Positions 8,798 through 16,836 of a DNA stretch of 39,624 bases are shown here, piece after piece. The notes below the pieces were generated by a model, which ran no database searches, was not told where the DNA came from, and saw only the letters and a program-made list of their open reading frames with translations. Both the position numbers and the translations under genes were made by a program. Within the stretch, counting starts at the first letter, position 1; each line of letters starts with the position of its first letter. Source of the stretch: JAJTFW01 sp964534995 (GTDB lineage: Bacteria > Bacteroidota > Bacteroidia > AKYH767-A > OLB10); assembly GCA_964534995.1 (NCBI GenBank), contig CAZHSC010000029.1, positions 1-39,624 of the forward strand, written 5' to 3'.

Positions 8798-9519
8798 TGG
8801 CAACCGAATGCATTATTCTTGCCGGCGGTCTCGGAACACGTCTGCGCAGTGTGGTCGATCAGCTTCCCAAGGTGATGGCCCCGGTAAACCATTTTCCATT
8901 TCTTCACTATCTGATTGAACATTTGGGAACGCAGGGCATCCACAATATCATCCTTGCAACCGGGTATAAACATGAACTCATTGAAGAATGGGTGAATACC
9001 AGGGAAGGCGGCTTCAATTTTCAGTTTTCTAGGGAAGAAGAACCCCTCGGAACAGGAGGCGCGATTTATAAGGCGCTGCAAATGGCAAAATCTGAAGACG
9101 TACTCATCATAAACGGAGATTCTTTTTTCAATATCAGTTTTCTAAATATGCTTGCGTTTCACAGGAAGCACCGCTCCGATTTTACGATAGCGCTTAAGCC
9201 CATGAACAAATTCGACCGTTATGGCTGTGTTGAAACCGATGCACAGGGAAGGATCACCGCATTTCTGGAAAAAGAATACCGTGAACAGGGCTTGATCAAT
9301 GCAGGGGTATACCTGATGAACCGGAACGCATTCCTTCAAATTTCCTTTCCTGAAAAATTTTCCATGGAAAAAGATTATATGGAAAAATATGTCGGGAAAA
9401 TCGCCATGTTTGGTTTTCTGTCAGAAGGTTATTTTATAGACATCGGTATACCCGATGATTATGAAAAAGCCCAACATGACTTTCGGCTAGGCTTCCACCA
9501 GGGACATTCAAATTTTTGA
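8797..9519 (+). CDS. hddC: D-glycero-alpha-D-manno-heptose 1-phosphate guanylyltransferase
   Basis: 240 residues of the nucleotidyltransferase (NTP_transferase) family. The N-terminal CIILAGGLGTRLRSVV holds the G-x-G-T-R nucleotide and metal loop, followed by LPKVMAPVNHFPFLHYL, then the product-side metal site VLIINGDSFF. This sequence style is typical of HddC and related guanylyl/thymidylyltransferases. HddC activates heptose 1-phosphate with GTP to GDP-D-glycero-alpha-D-manno-heptose. The operon partners make GDP-heptose the best assignment; another hexose-1-phosphate nucleotidyltransferase is the alternative. It overlaps gmhA by one base. Confidence 0.88.
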   Translation: MATECIILAGGLGTRLRSVVDQLPKVMAPVNHFPFLHYLIEHLGTQGIHNIILATGYKHELIEEWVNTREGGFNFQFSREEEPLGTGGAIYKALQMAKSEDVLIINGDSFFNISFLNMLAFHRKHRSDFTIALKPMNKFDRYGCVETDAQGRITAFLEKEYREQGLINAGVYLMNRNAFLQISFPEKFSMEKDYMEKYVGKIAMFGFLSEGYFIDIGIPDDYEKAQHDFRLGFHQGHSNF

Positions 9520-9540
9520 TGATCGAAAAATCTTTACCCC

Positions 9541-10107
9541 TTGATAGCAACAGAAAACAATCCTTCCACCCTCTTCCTTGACCGCGACGGTGTCATTAAT
9601 GTGGAACGTGAAAAAGACTATGTGAAAACATGGAATGAATTTCACTTTATCCCCGGCGTATTTGATGCGCTTTTGATATTAAAAAAATATTTCGATCGAA
9701 TGATTATTATCACCAACCAACGGGGAGTGGGCGCAGGATTGATGAGTCAGCAAGATCTGGATGCGATTCATGCCAGCATGCTCGCAGAATTTGAAAAAAA
9801 ACAAATCCACATCGATAAAATCTACAGCGCTACCGACGAAGACCGAAACAGCATCAGAAGAAAACCCCATCCCTATATGGGGCACTGCGCGCAACAGGAT
9901 TTCCCGGATATTATATTCAGGAAATCATGGATGGCAGGCAATACGCCCTCCGATATGGCATTCGGCAAATCACTTGGGATGAAAACAGTTTACATTGACG
10001 ATAAAAAAGTGATTTCATCCGTCAGCCAGCTGGCAAACACAGACTATGAAGTTGATTCCCTGCTTGAATTCGCAGAAAGTGTAGAAAAGAAAGTACTAAT
10101 GCTCTAG
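9541..10107 (+). CDS. gmhB: D-glycero-D-manno-heptose 1,7-bisphosphate 7-phosphatase (HAD-IIIA)
   Basis: 188 residues of the HAD superfamily. Catalytic motif I is FLDRDGVIN (nucleophile and acid Asp), motif II is IIITNQRGV, and the C-terminal metal site lies in WMAGNTPSDMAFGKSLGM, where the usual GDxxxD is AGNTPSD. Some GmhB enzymes use a Zn-binding Cys cluster near KPHPYMG; here only part of it is seen. GmhB removes the 7-phosphate before nucleotidyl transfer. The start is uncertain. The only in-frame start after the upstream stop is TTG at 9541. An ATG at 9519 overlaps the hddC stop but is in another frame; one base fewer in CCCC (9537-9540) would join it. It ends 7 bases from a convergent gene. 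Confidence 0.87.
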   Translation: MIATENNPSTLFLDRDGVINVEREKDYVKTWNEFHFIPGVFDALLILKKYFDRMIIITNQRGVGAGLMSQQDLDAIHASMLAEFEKKQIHIDKIYSATDEDRNSIRRKPHPYMGHCAQQDFPDIIFRKSWMAGNTPSDMAFGKSLGMKTVYIDDKKVISSVSQLANTDYEVDSLLEFAESVEKKVLML

Positions 10108-10114
10108 GCTTGCC

Positions 10115-10582
10115 TCACCTGTCCAATAATTCAATACGTTCATTGATTTCATCAAAATCTGGATCCTCGATAAATTCCTTCTTTATCTGTTGAATGAGGG
10201 TTTGTGCTATTTTCAATTCCACGTTACGGACTTCATTGAATTTCTCATCGCTGACTTTGTTTACACTCATGGCAATTGCTTTATAGTCGTCGCCCACATC
10301 GCATAAAAAGCTGCGACAAACCAACTCCATCATGGTGTACATCATATACAATTCATCCTTTGTGAGTTCAATTTTATCACCCTCCGATGAAAGACTGAAT
10401 TTATTGGCCAGCATCGCCACCCCTTCTTTGTTTACCAGGTCGAGCATCATGGCCCTTTGTACAAAATCATACTTTTCCTGCTGAAAAATAAACTGGTAGC
10501 TGGCTGCCATGGATCGTACAAAGAGTTTTAGCTCCCTGGTAACCGATATATCGATAGCATCTTTAAAAATCTTACGTTCCAT
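10115..10582 (-). CDS. Conserved-looking hypothetical protein, helical
   Basis: 155 residues, not recognised. The product is soluble, without signal peptide or membrane segment, predicted mostly alpha-helical, and acidic at the C-terminus (EDPDFDEINERIELLD). It carries several Met and Phe residues in amphipathic helices and two Cys near residues 90-95. Codon use resembles its neighbours. It is convergent with gmhB and divergent from the transglycosylase gene. On the minus strand a TATTTTTG box (10607-10600) lies 17 bases before the ATG, and AGGAAC just upstream could serve as a weak ribosome site. No function can be assigned. Confidence 0.7.
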   Translation of the reverse strand: MERKIFKDAIDISVTRELKLFVRSMAASYQFIFQQEKYDFVQRAMMLDLVNKEGVAMLANKFSLSSEGDKIELTKDELYMMYTMMELVCRSFLCDVGDDYKAIAMSVNKVSDEKFNEVRNVELKIAQTLIQQIKKEFIEDPDFDEINERIELLDR

Positions 10583-10720
10583 AGTTTGTTCCTGAACTGC
10601 AAAAATACATTCATTTCAGGGAATGGATAACTAAATGAGTTCGAACACCCCCGCAATTTAACATCGTTTCGTTAAAAAATGTGTCATTTCTTTCTTTTTC
10701 AGGCGACCGGATTAAATACA

Positions 10721-10752
10721 TTTGAAAAAAACATGGATTTTCACTATATTAG
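10721..10752 (+). promoter_or_regulatory. Candidate promoter of the lytic transglycosylase gene
   Basis: TTTG (10721-10724), a 20-base spacer and TATATTAG (10745-10752) match the Bacteroidota -33/-7 pattern with one mismatch in the -7 box. The predicted transcript start would leave a leader of about 55 bases before the ATG at 10815. The whole 10583-10808 gap is AT-rich and holds no other feature I can support. Confidence 0.5.
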
Positions 10753-10814
10753 TAAAATGAAACTAAAGTAACTACGTTAAACAATAATTCGTACCACAGC
10801 CAAAATAATTGCAT

Positions 10815-12233
10815 ATGCAGACCATTGCCAAACTGATAATTCCAGGTATTCTTACGGTTTTGTCTTTTTCAATACTATCCTGCAACCAGGTTCAGAAAGC
10901 CGAAGCGCAGAAGTCGCAAATGGTGGCACTTACGGAATCTCCATACATCAGAAAAGTGGTTATCAGCAGTGAAGATACCCTGACCCTGGAGTTTGTAAAC
11001 GGTCAACGAATTTTTTCTGAGGGCTGGGACACTCTTTCTCAGGCACAATTCTGGAAGCAAATCATGTGTTTATCTCCTGACTCCTGCATTATCAATGTTG
11101 CCAGAACCCGAAATCCCATACAAACCACCTGCTACCGTACCTGGTGTTCACAAACCGAAACGCAAAAGTCAGCCGTGAAGTCGCGCCTGATAGAAGAGCA
11201 TTGTGTTGATGATGGCGATGAACTGTTTGTTACCAACGGTAAAAGGGAATTTTACGAGCACCGTAAATCTGTTCCCGTCATCAGCCAGGCGGTAAGTTAT
11301 TTCAGAGAGTACGGCGTAGATCCCTGGTATGCGCAAACCATATTATTAATAGAAAGTCCGGGTAAACACTTGTCCAAATCCTATGCGGGAGCCAGCGGCC
11401 CCTTTCAACTTATGAAAAGTGTGGCGATAAAATACGGCCTGAAGGTGAATAAATACACGGACGAAAGGAGTAACCTGAAAAGAGCCGCATATGGAGCTTC
11501 AAAACTAATCAGCACCATTTGTATTCCAAAGGTGAAAAACATGCTGGATTCACGGAATATCCCCTATCATGAAACCGATATATGGTTCCGTTTGCTGGTG
11601 TTACACGCCTACCATGCCGGCGCAGGTAACCTGGCCTGCGCAATCAACAAAATCAATCCAACTGAAGGCGGTCAGGAATTAATAAAAACGCTGTGGAAAA
11701 CGCAATGCGGTGGTTTTAAAAACGAATCACAGAATTACTCCCAGATTGCACTGGCAGCCCTGCTTAATTTTGAAGATATTCTCCATGTAGACGGCGATAC
11801 CGTTTTCATGGTACAGGGCAATAAGGTAATGGCGAATCTTGAAAGAAGTAAATCTATACAGCCGGAAGAGAAAAGCGAAGCCTTACTTTATGGTTTACTG
11901 ATGTATGAAAGAGACCTTGTGGATGGCACCATAACATTTGACTTTTATAAAAGCAGACTGGACAAAACCCTTCCAACAAAAAACACCTCCGCCTCATCAA
12001 CTGCTTTCGTAAAATATCCGCTCAATGAGGAGCAGTTGCTGCGTTTATCGTCGGAGTTATTGAAAAAACGTAAAACCGAAGATGCCATCAGGGTATTGCG
12101 AATGAACCTGGAGTTCTACCCTAATTCTTCCGCTACTGCAGAACAACTCAGTAAAGTATACAGACTAAACGGAAATATCGGTTTGTCGCAAAAGTACCTG
12201 AGCAAATCCAACGAGCTTGGCAATTTGCCCTGA
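10815..12233 (+). CDS. Lytic transglycosylase lipoprotein with C-terminal repeat region
   Basis: About 472 residues from ATG at 10815 (MQTIAKLI); a TTG two codons earlier is less likely. The signal peptide ends in a lipobox, FSILSC, so it should be a lipoprotein. The SLT lysozyme-like domain spans roughly residues 150-290: the catalytic Glu is in ILLIESPG, followed by YAGASGPFQLMKSVAIKYGL and the late motif HAYHAGAGNL. Such enzymes cleave peptidoglycan between MurNAc and GlcNAc to give 1,6-anhydro-MurNAc. The C-terminal 80 residues look like one or two TPR units (TEDAIRVLRMNLEFYPNS). It stands alone and is convergent with mutS2, 26 bases apart. Confidence 0.87.
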   Translation: MQTIAKLIIPGILTVLSFSILSCNQVQKAEAQKSQMVALTESPYIRKVVISSEDTLTLEFVNGQRIFSEGWDTLSQAQFWKQIMCLSPDSCIINVARTRNPIQTTCYRTWCSQTETQKSAVKSRLIEEHCVDDGDELFVTNGKREFYEHRKSVPVISQAVSYFREYGVDPWYAQTILLIESPGKHLSKSYAGASGPFQLMKSVAIKYGLKVNKYTDERSNLKRAAYGASKLISTICIPKVKNMLDSRNIPYHETDIWFRLLVLHAYHAGAGNLACAINKINPTEGGQELIKTLWKTQCGGFKNESQNYSQIALAALLNFEDILHVDGDTVFMVQGNKVMANLERSKSIQPEEKSEALLYGLLMYERDLVDGTITFDFYKSRLDKTLPTKNTSASSTAFVKYPLNEEQLLRLSSELLKKRKTEDAIRVLRMNLEFYPNSSATAEQLSKVYRLNGNIGLSQKYLSKSNELGNLP

Positions 12234-12259
12234 TATAAAAATCAAGCTAAACCGCCACC

Positions 12260-14359
12260 TTACTCTTTTTTCTTCCTGCTTGCATCCTCCTTTTCAACGA
12301 TTACCAGGTTGCTCATTTCAGCCAGGGTTTTGACATTTCCAAAAAGTACAGTTACTTTATCTTCCTTCACCGACTGAACGATGCCGCTAACCCGTCCATT
12401 TTTCAGACGCACCTGCACGCCCCTTTTGATATTGCGTCGGTTGAAAGCCAAAACCTCCTCCATTTTAAGGCTATCTTTCTCGCTCAATACCGTTACCCGT
12501 TCCCGGAGTTTTTTGTTGTATTTCTCCAATACGGCCTTTTTATTCTTCGCTTCTTTCCAGTCTTTTACAAAACGATGAAACTTATCTTCCATTTGACGGG
12601 AGAGGCGTAACTCCTTTTGCCTTACCCGTTCGTCCTGCATTTCAATTTTCTGTTCCTGGTGAACTACGTTCTTTTCATATTTATTCACCAGCTCCTTGAG
12701 TTTCTGTTCCTGCGCTTTATTTATTTCCAGAAGCCGTGTCAGTTCACTTTTTTCTCTTTCCACCTTATTCAGCAATTCGTCCAGCAGGAGTGTGTTTTTC
12801 CTGACTTTTTTTCGCGCTTTATTGATCACAAAATGGGGCAATCCGCTTCTCTCGGCCACCACAAAGGTGTATGAACTTCCGGGTTTACCTACTTCCAGGC
12901 GGAACAGCGGTTCAAGCTTTTTCGCGTCAAAAGCCATGGAGCCATTGATAATGCCTTTAGTTCTGTCGGCCATCACCTTCAGGTTCATATAATGGGTAGT
13001 GATAATTCCCACTGACTTTTTGTAATTCATTTCTTCAAGAATGGCTTCGGCCAGGGCCCCACCCAGGGCAGGATCAGTACCGGTACCGAATTCATCAATA
13101 AGAAACAAGGAGTCACCGGAGGCCTTTTGTAAAAAAACCTTCATGTGCCGCAATCTTGAACTATAGGTACTTAACTCAAATTCGAGCGATTGTGAGTCGC
13201 CGATATCCACCAATAAATTCTGAAAAATTCCAAAGCGGGAGTTTGCATCCGCCGTAACCAGAAAACCTGCCTGAAGCATCATTTGTAACAGGCCTATCGT
13301 CTTCATGCATACAGTTTTTCCTCCCGCATTGGGGCCACTGATCACAAGGATGCGCTCCTCACCCTGCAGTTTTAAGCTAAAAGGAATGGTGGGTTTACCA
13401 TTGGCGGCATGATAGAGATACAACAAAGGATGCCTTGCATCCCTGACCTCTACTTTAGGATCCGGATCCACATAAGGCAAGGAGGCCTTCATCCTGATGG
13501 CGAGCTTTGCCTTTGCATACACCACGTCATACACTTCGAGCAGCTTAGCATAGGATAATAACTGCGAATGATATTTCCGAAGAAAAGCCGTTAAATCGTA
13601 CATGATACGCCTGATCTCGGCGCGCTCTTCCTCTTCAAGTGTCAGCACCAGATTGTTGATGCCAATGGCTTCCTCGGGTTCAACAAAACAGGTTTTACCG
13701 GTTGCGGAAATATCATGAACAATCCCTCTTACACTTCTCTTTTGCTCGGCAACAATCGATACCACCCTTCTCCCGTTTTTCCAGCTTTCTTCCACATCGG
13801 CCAGCCAGCCGCTTTTACGGTATTTCTGAATGATGGCACTGTAAATCTGATCAGATTCTGCTCTTTTCCTCGAAAGGAGTTTCCGGATTCGTCCTAATTC
13901 AGCTGAGGCGCTTGTCAGTACATTCCCGGCTTCATCCATCACCGCGTTTATCGCTTCTGTAATTTCTGAATTGAAGGGAACTTCCGTCAAATGTCTGTTA
14001 AGCAATGGATAATGTATCCCCCTGATTTTAAAGAAGGAAAAAATATGCTGTGCTAAAACAACAACCCTGCTGATTTGCAATATCTGCTGCACATTCAATA
14101 CCGCATTGCGGATGGCCAGTAATTTTAACTCTGCAGATATATCAGGATAACGATCCAGGGGAAAAGCTTCGCCGTTACTTAAAACCCGCCGCATTTCATC
14201 GGTTTCCTCCAGTAGCACTAAAATACCGGCATAATCGGTGAGAAAAGGTATTGCACTTAAAGCCGAACGGCCTGATTCACCGTGACACTCAGCGATGGTA
14301 AGCAAGCGCACCTTTTCAAATTCCTCCCTGATCAGGGAATGCTCGGGGAATATTTTCAT
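12260..14359 (-). CDS. mutS2: MutS2 family ATPase without Smr domain
   Basis: 699 residues. The MutS core (domain III helices, residues 1-310) is followed by the ATPase with Walker A GPNAGGKT at 342-349, Walker B LIDEFGTGTDP around 421-430, and ITTHYMNLK. A long coiled coil follows (about 515-625), then a small beta domain (VQVRLKNGRVSGIVQSV). The protein stops at EKEDASRKKKE, where classical MutS2 carries about 80 further residues with the Smr endonuclease domain. MutS2 binds branched DNA and suppresses recombination, and in some bacteria it acts on stalled ribosomes. A minus-strand promoter (TTG, 19-base spacer, TACTTTTG) sits just before the ATG. Confidence 0.9.
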   Translation of the reverse strand: MKIFPEHSLIREEFEKVRLLTIAECHGESGRSALSAIPFLTDYAGILVLLEETDEMRRVLSNGEAFPLDRYPDISAELKLLAIRNAVLNVQQILQISRVVVLAQHIFSFFKIRGIHYPLLNRHLTEVPFNSEITEAINAVMDEAGNVLTSASAELGRIRKLLSRKRAESDQIYSAIIQKYRKSGWLADVEESWKNGRRVVSIVAEQKRSVRGIVHDISATGKTCFVEPEEAIGINNLVLTLEEEERAEIRRIMYDLTAFLRKYHSQLLSYAKLLEVYDVVYAKAKLAIRMKASLPYVDPDPKVEVRDARHPLLYLYHAANGKPTIPFSLKLQGEERILVISGPNAGGKTVCMKTIGLLQMMLQAGFLVTADANSRFGIFQNLLVDIGDSQSLEFELSTYSSRLRHMKVFLQKASGDSLFLIDEFGTGTDPALGGALAEAILEEMNYKKSVGIITTHYMNLKVMADRTKGIINGSMAFDAKKLEPLFRLEVGKPGSSYTFVVAERSGLPHFVINKARKKVRKNTLLLDELLNKVEREKSELTRLLEINKAQEQKLKELVNKYEKNVVHQEQKIEMQDERVRQKELRLSRQMEDKFHRFVKDWKEAKNKKAVLEKYNKKLRERVTVLSEKDSLKMEEVLAFNRRNIKRGVQVRLKNGRVSGIVQSVKEDKVTVLFGNVKTLAEMSNLVIVEKEDASRKKKE

Positions 14360-14366
14360 TCAATTG

Positions 14367-14396
14367 CAAAAGTATATTCACCAGACCGAGTCTCAA
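14367..14396 (-). promoter_or_regulatory. Candidate promoter of mutS2
   Basis: On the minus strand TTG (14396-14394), 19 bases, then TACTTTTG (14374-14367) match the -33/-7 consensus. The -7 box ends only 7 bases before the ATG at 14359, so the message would be leaderless or nearly so. Confidence 0.6.
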
Positions 14397-14499
14397 TAAA
14401 AATGTCTGATTAAAAACACGCATTTGATAAATTCTGAAGAATTATTCACAAATACAGGGCATTTGTTGAAAAAGGCAACATTCTGATGAATGCAGAAGT

Positions 14500-14507
14500 T
14501 ATTTTTG
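14500..14507 (+). promoter_or_regulatory. Candidate -7 box of the transketolase operon
   Basis: TATTTTTG matches TAnnTTTG and ends 17 bases before the ATG at 14525. No well-spaced -33 box was seen. Confidence 0.5.
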
Positions 14508-14524
14508 CTTAATAAAAGCTGAAC

Positions 14525-15370
14525 ATGACTGAAATCAATACGCTCCAGGAACTTGTCATTCAAACAAGGCGAGATATACTAAGAATGGTACACGGCGTGC
14601 AAAGCGGGCATCCTGGCGGTTCACTGGGATGTACTGAATTCATGGTAGTACTTTATTCAGATATTCTGAGACATGCCCCTGAAAAATGGAGTATGGATGG
14701 TATAGGTCAGGATCTTTTTTTTCTGTCAAACGGCCACATCTCCCCGCTTTGGTACAGCGTACTTGCCAGGAACTCATACTTTCCGGTAGCGGAACTGTCC
14801 ACTTTCCGGAAATTAAATTCAAGACTGCAGGGGCATCCTGCCACGCACGATGGTTTGCCCGGGGTTAGGGTGGCATCCGGCTCACTGGGCCAGGGATTAT
14901 CTGTGGCTATTGGCGCCGCATTAAGTAAAAAGTTAAACAATGATGACAGCCTGGTTTACGTTTTAATGGGTGATGGCGAAATTCAGGAAGGCCAGGTGTG
15001 GGAAGCAGCCATGTTTGCCGCGGCGAAAAAAGTAGATAACCTGATTGCCACCATCGATCTGAACGGCCAGCAGATTGATGGCAGTACGGAGGAAGTCATG
15101 CCTTTGGGTGATGTGAGGATGAAATGGGAAGCTTTCGGTTGGCAGGTACTGGAAATGAACGGAAATGACATTGAAGCTGTAAGGGCCACCTTACTGAAGG
15201 CCAGAACACTGACCGGATTAGGAAAACCACTGGTTATTCTCATGAAAACAATAATGGGTCATGGTGTTGATTTTATGATGCATTCGCACAAATGGCATGG
15301 TGTAGCCCCCAGCGATGAACAATTACAAAAAGCACTTGATCAAAATCCCGTTACGACAGGGGACTATTAA
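14525..15370 (+). CDS. Transketolase, N-terminal (TPP-binding) subunit
   Basis: 281 residues covering only the first domain of transketolase. Hallmarks are the substrate and TPP contacts in VQSGHPGGSLGCTEF, the GHPATHDG segment, SGSLGQGLSVAIG, and the thiamine diphosphate motif GDGEIQEGQVWEAAMFA (GDG at about 141) with the metal ligand Asn in DLNGQQIDG. The pyrimidine-binding and C-terminal domains are on a separate gene at 16837. Together they form a split transketolase of the non-oxidative pentose phosphate pathway, exchanging two-carbon units among xylulose-5-P, ribose-5-P, erythrose-4-P and sedoheptulose-7-P. The stop at 15370 is one base before the TTG start of the VWA gene. Confidence 0.93.
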   Translation: MTEINTLQELVIQTRRDILRMVHGVQSGHPGGSLGCTEFMVVLYSDILRHAPEKWSMDGIGQDLFFLSNGHISPLWYSVLARNSYFPVAELSTFRKLNSRLQGHPATHDGLPGVRVASGSLGQGLSVAIGAALSKKLNNDDSLVYVLMGDGEIQEGQVWEAAMFAAAKKVDNLIATIDLNGQQIDGSTEEVMPLGDVRMKWEAFGWQVLEMNGNDIEAVRATLLKARTLTGLGKPLVILMKTIMGHGVDFMMHSHKWHGVAPSDEQLQKALDQNPVTTGDY

Positions 15371-15371
15371 A

Positions 15372-16760
15372 TTGAAAAGAAAGTTTACATCACAAAGAAA
15401 TATTTTTATCCTGCTTGCAGTATTACGCTGCTGCAGCTATGATGCTTATGGCCAGCGTAAGGAACCTGAACAGCCTACCAGAATCCTATTTCTGTTTGAC
15501 GCCTCTCAAAGCATGTACGCAAAATGGGAAAGTAATACCAAGTTTGAAGTGGCAAAAAAAATGCTCGGAGAAATGGTCGACAGTCTGCAGGCTTTCAACA
15601 ACCTCGAACTGGCTCTCAGGATTTACGGACATACCAAAAGATATCCTCCCCAGGATTGTGATGACACAAGGCTTGAAATACCCTTTGGTAAACAAAATGG
15701 TTATGCCATTAAAAGACGGCTGGATGAAATAAATCCTTCCGGAACTACTCCCATTGCCCGTTCACTGGAAGCCTGCGGAAGTGATTTTCCTAAAAGTCCT
15801 GCCAGAAACATTATCATCCTTATCACCGATGGTGTGGAGGAGTGCAATGGCGACCCCTGCGCGGTTTCTGCCTTGCTGCAACGAAAGGGAATTATCCTGA
15901 AGCCATTCATCATCGGATTGGGATTGAACAAGGATTTTATAAAGTCATTCGATTGTGTGGGAAACTATTTCGATGCCACGGATGAAACCCAATTCAGAAA
16001 TGCGTTCAATATTGTTATTACCCAGGCATTGAACAATACCACCGTTCAGGTAAATCTGCTCGACATCAACGGCCATCCCACAGAAACCAATGCAACAATG
16101 ACTTTTTATGATATGCATACGGGAGGGATCCGTTACAACTTTATGCATACCATCAATGCCAAAGGAGTTCCCGATACCTTGCAGATAGATCCGCTTGGCG
16201 CTTACAAGCTCACCATTCATACGATTCCGGAAGTGAAAAAGGATAGCATTCTGATAACACCCGGCAAACACAATATCATTGCCGCCGAAGTGCCCCAGGG
16301 CGACCTTCAGTTGAAAATCGATGGGTCCAACGAATATAAAAAACTAAAAGCCATCGTCAGGGAGAAAGGTAAAATGACTACCTTACATGTACAGGACTTC
16401 GACGACATTACCCGGTATATCGTAGGCGAATACGACCTTGAAATACTGACCTTGCCAAGAATTTATATCAATAGTGTCCGCATCGATCAGAGTAAAACCA
16501 CCACGGTTCAGATCCCCAGCCCCGGTTACGCTACCATAGTTTGCAACGCGCCCGGTTACGGCGATATCCTGCTCGAAGAAGACAATCAGTTAAAGTGGGT
16601 TCACCGGATTGCTCTCAACAGCATCAAAGAAAGTGTGGTGCTTCAGCCGGGCCTGTATCGCATCATCTTCAGACCAAAAAACTCAACATCTTCACTATAC
16701 ACTATTGAAAAAACGTTCAGGATCGGATCAGGCAGCAGCATCAGTGTAAATGTTAACTGA
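15372..16760 (+). CDS. Secreted von Willebrand factor A domain protein
   Basis: About 462 residues from TTG at 15372. The N-terminus has a signal-like stretch (NIFILLAVLRCCSYDAYGQ). The VWA domain follows directly, with a complete MIDAS first motif DASQS in FLFDASQSMYAKW, then GTTPIARSLEACG and IIILITDGVEECNGDPC, the later metal-site segments. The C-terminal half is beta-rich, with two or three repeats of an Ig-like or PEGA-like kind (QGDLQLKIDGSNEYK; GYATIVCNAPGYGDILL). It is probably periplasmic or surface-exposed and binds a ligand through the metal site. AGGGG about 12 bases before the TTG supports this start; an ATG at 15315 would overlap the transketolase gene by 56 bases and put 30 residues before the signal core. 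It sits between two transketolase subunit genes, which is unusual. Confidence 0.82.
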   Translation: MKRKFTSQRNIFILLAVLRCCSYDAYGQRKEPEQPTRILFLFDASQSMYAKWESNTKFEVAKKMLGEMVDSLQAFNNLELALRIYGHTKRYPPQDCDDTRLEIPFGKQNGYAIKRRLDEINPSGTTPIARSLEACGSDFPKSPARNIIILITDGVEECNGDPCAVSALLQRKGIILKPFIIGLGLNKDFIKSFDCVGNYFDATDETQFRNAFNIVITQALNNTTVQVNLLDINGHPTETNATMTFYDMHTGGIRYNFMHTINAKGVPDTLQIDPLGAYKLTIHTIPEVKKDSILITPGKHNIIAAEVPQGDLQLKIDGSNEYKKLKAIVREKGKMTTLHVQDFDDITRYIVGEYDLEILTLPRIYINSVRIDQSKTTTVQIPSPGYATIVCNAPGYGDILLEEDNQLKWVHRIALNSIKESVVLQPGLYRIIFRPKNSTSSLYTIEKTFRIGSGSSISVNVN

Positions 16761-16836
16761 TTTTATTTGTCGGTAAATACCGGTAATTAAGTTCAGGCTG
16801 CTTCAAGGGCACCACTAATTCATAAAAAAAACAATC

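Noticed and set aside
15315..15371. ATG at 15315 as the start of the VWA gene
   Set aside because: It would overlap transketolase by 56 bases, lacks a ribosome site and puts 30 residues before the signal core; TTG 15372 with AGGGG upstream fits better, although it is not proven.
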